In this document: positions 62,958 to 64,000 of the stretch, one piece after another
Position numbering within the stretch: position 1 is the stretch's first letter
How the letters are laid out: each line of letters begins with the position of its first letter
NCBI RefSeq assembly: GCF_022374935.2
Contig: NZ_CP092430.2
Span: forward strand, 1,798,001 to 1,862,000
DNA from: Mycolicibacter virginiensis
GTDB taxonomy: Bacteria > Actinomycetota > Actinomycetes > Mycobacteriales > Mycobacteriaceae
DNA: 64,000 nt
Direction of reading: 5' to 3'
Made by a program: the position numbers and the translations under genes
Notes under the pieces: model-generated
Database searches by the model: none
Told to the model about the DNA's origin: nothing
What the model saw: the letters and a program-made list of their open reading frames with translations, nothing else

Positions 62958-64000
62958 CTATTCGGAATCGGCCGGCCCCAGCAGCCGCACTTCCTCCAGG
63001 TCCATTTCGGCCTGCACCTCACGTAACACTATGTCGTCGATGTGATTTCGGTCGCGTAGCTCGGTGACGGCACGGCGCTTGTGCTCGAGGATGCCCAGGT
63101 GCACCCGGCGCGCCATGTCGTCACGTTCGGCGGCGGCGTTGGGCTGATCGGACACCGCCACCAGCTCGGCCTGATCCTGGTACTCCTTGAGCAGCCGACC
63201 CACCAGCTCCGGGCTGACGTCAAGTTCGTCGGCCACCCGCGGTAGCGCGTCCAGGGCGGCTTCGGCGGCGCGGGTTCGCGCCAGGTGCAACTCTTCGGCG
63301 TGCGCTGTGTCTTCGGGCATCCGTGCCCACCGCACGACCGCGGGCAGGGTGCTGCCTTGGACCAGCACCGTCACCAGGATCACAACGGTGACCACGTAGA
63401 TGATCAGGTTGCGATCCGGGAAGGGGGTGCCCGCATGTGTGGTCAACGGGACGGCCAGCGCTGCGGCCAGGGAGACCGCGCCGCGGAAGCCCGCCCAACT
63501 TGACACCGCGCGCTGGCGCCAGCCCACCCGGCGGGTCCGCTGCACGGCGCGTCGGTCCAGGGTGCGCAGCAGCACGGTGGTGATCTCCGACCACGCGATC
63601 CGGGTCACGATGACCACACCGGTGACAGCGAGGGCCAGCACCGTGGCATGACGAATGCCGTCCCCGACATGGACGATCCCGTGTACCGCGCCGGGAATCT
63701 GTACGCCGACGAACACCCACAGTGAGCCATTGATCAAAAACGTTGCCATGTCCCAGAACGCGAATGCCTGCAGCCGCGAGCGGGCCCCGATCACCCGTGG
63801 GCCGACGTAGGACAACACCAGCGCCGACACCAGCACTGCGACGACGCCACTGCAGTGAAAAGTCTGGGCGAGCAGAAACGCCGCGAACGGCGTCAACACG
63901 CTCAGGGCGCCTTCCTCCAGCGGCGAGTCGATGCGGCGGCGCAGCAGCGTGACCGCGCCGCCCACCAGCAGTCCGGCCGCGATACCGCCCAGGTATGAAC
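62958..64000 (-). CDS. Na+/H+ antiporter (Rv2287-like), 5' end off the window
   Basis: 347 codons are visible and the frame is open to the right edge, so about 200 N-terminal residues are missing. At least six membrane segments precede a cytoplasmic tail. The CPA1-type antiporter core shows FLLAQTFHCSGVVAVLVSAL, AFAFWDMATFLINGSLWVFV and VSSWAGFRGAVSLAAALAVP. The tail is an acidic helix (PEDTAHAEELHLARTRAAEA). It exchanges Na+ for H+ at the membrane. It ends just before the cutinase gene. Confidence 0.9.
   Translation of the reverse strand, partial: SYLGGIAAGLLVGGAVTLLRRRIDSPLEEGALSVLTPFAAFLLAQTFHCSGVVAVLVSALVLSYVGPRVIGARSRLQAFAFWDMATFLINGSLWVFVGVQIPGAVHGIVHVGDGIRHATVLALAVTGVVIVTRIAWSEITTVLLRTLDRRAVQRTRRVGWRQRAVSSWAGFRGAVSLAAALAVPLTTHAGTPFPDRNLIIYVVTVVILVTVLVQGSTLPAVVRWARMPEDTAHAEELHLARTRAAEAALDALPRVADELDVSPELVGRLLKEYQDQAELVAVSDQPNAAAERDDMARRVHLGILEHKRRAVTELRDRNHIDDIVLREVQAEMDLEEVRLLGPADSE

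Overview
The window is high-GC actinobacterial DNA from a mycobacterium that is not M. tuberculosis. The markers are two PPE genes, a PE-PPE-domain hydrolase, a 19-kDa (LpqH) lipoprotein homologue, PknH-type sensor and cutinase families, and frequent GTG starts. From remembered M. tuberculosis gene order, many genes follow the Rv2345-to-Rv2287 stretch: TPM protein, dgt, dnaG, an Rv2342-like protein with tRNA-Asn, MarR/ECF transporter (Rv2327-2325c), usp sugar transporter (Rv2316-2318), TldD/PmbA (Rv2315c/2314c), htpG (Rv2299c) and a Na+/H+ antiporter (Rv2287). Species-specific blocks lie between them. No transposase, phage gene, rRNA or CRISPR array was seen.

Layout. 1-7.8 kb: TPM protein (cut by the left edge), dgt, a PknH_C-like sensor protein, dnaG, a SnoaL-like protein with an XRE/MmyB regulator, the small Rv2342-like protein and tRNA-Asn. 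7.8-16.3 kb: acyl-CoA oxidase divergent from a phytase-like lipoprotein, two overlapping TetR genes, a PAS protein, a bifunctional c-di-GMP enzyme and a MarR regulator. 16.4-19.3 kb: an ECF vitamin/metal importer whose S-like and two ATPase parts are fused. 19.3-27.3 kb: the usp importer, with uspA separated from uspBC by a LuxR-family ATPase regulator, an LpqH homologue and an amino-acid permease. 27.3-32 kb: DUF2804, TldD/PmbA and DUF1275 genes. 32.4-39.9 kb: one giant regulator of about 2,500 residues (SARP, cyclase, STAND ATPase, TPR and nine NTF2/SnoaL-like modules). 40-50.1 kb: htpG, two PPE genes, oxidoreductase, hydrolase and peroxidase-like genes, MddA, a DoxX/ECF41 sigma pair and a His-rich peptide. 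50.3-54.7 kb: a CAT-anticodon tRNA and three exported proteins (PE-PPE hydrolase, GjpA-like protein, PI-PLC-like enzyme). 54.8-62.2 kb: a probable operon of HSL-type lipase, SDR, diiron protein, Baeyer-Villiger-type monooxygenase, MerR regulator, SnoaL-like and AhpD-like proteins, then a DUF2652 gene. 62.2-64 kb: a cutinase and the Na+/H+ antiporter cut by the right edge.

Themes. More than a dozen genes carry a TANNNT-like -10 hexamer that ends 6-7 nt before the start codon, the signature of leaderless mycobacterial mRNAs; it decided several starts here. Three intergenic minisatellites (period 54-57 bp) at 3.6, 5.7 and 15.7 kb look like one degenerate MIRU-like family, one of them inverted. 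The strongest candidates for new biology are the giant repeat-bearing regulator, the split usp operon with an 18-bp palindrome before its inserted regulator, and the 26-bp dyad over the -35 box of the lipase/monooxygenase operon.
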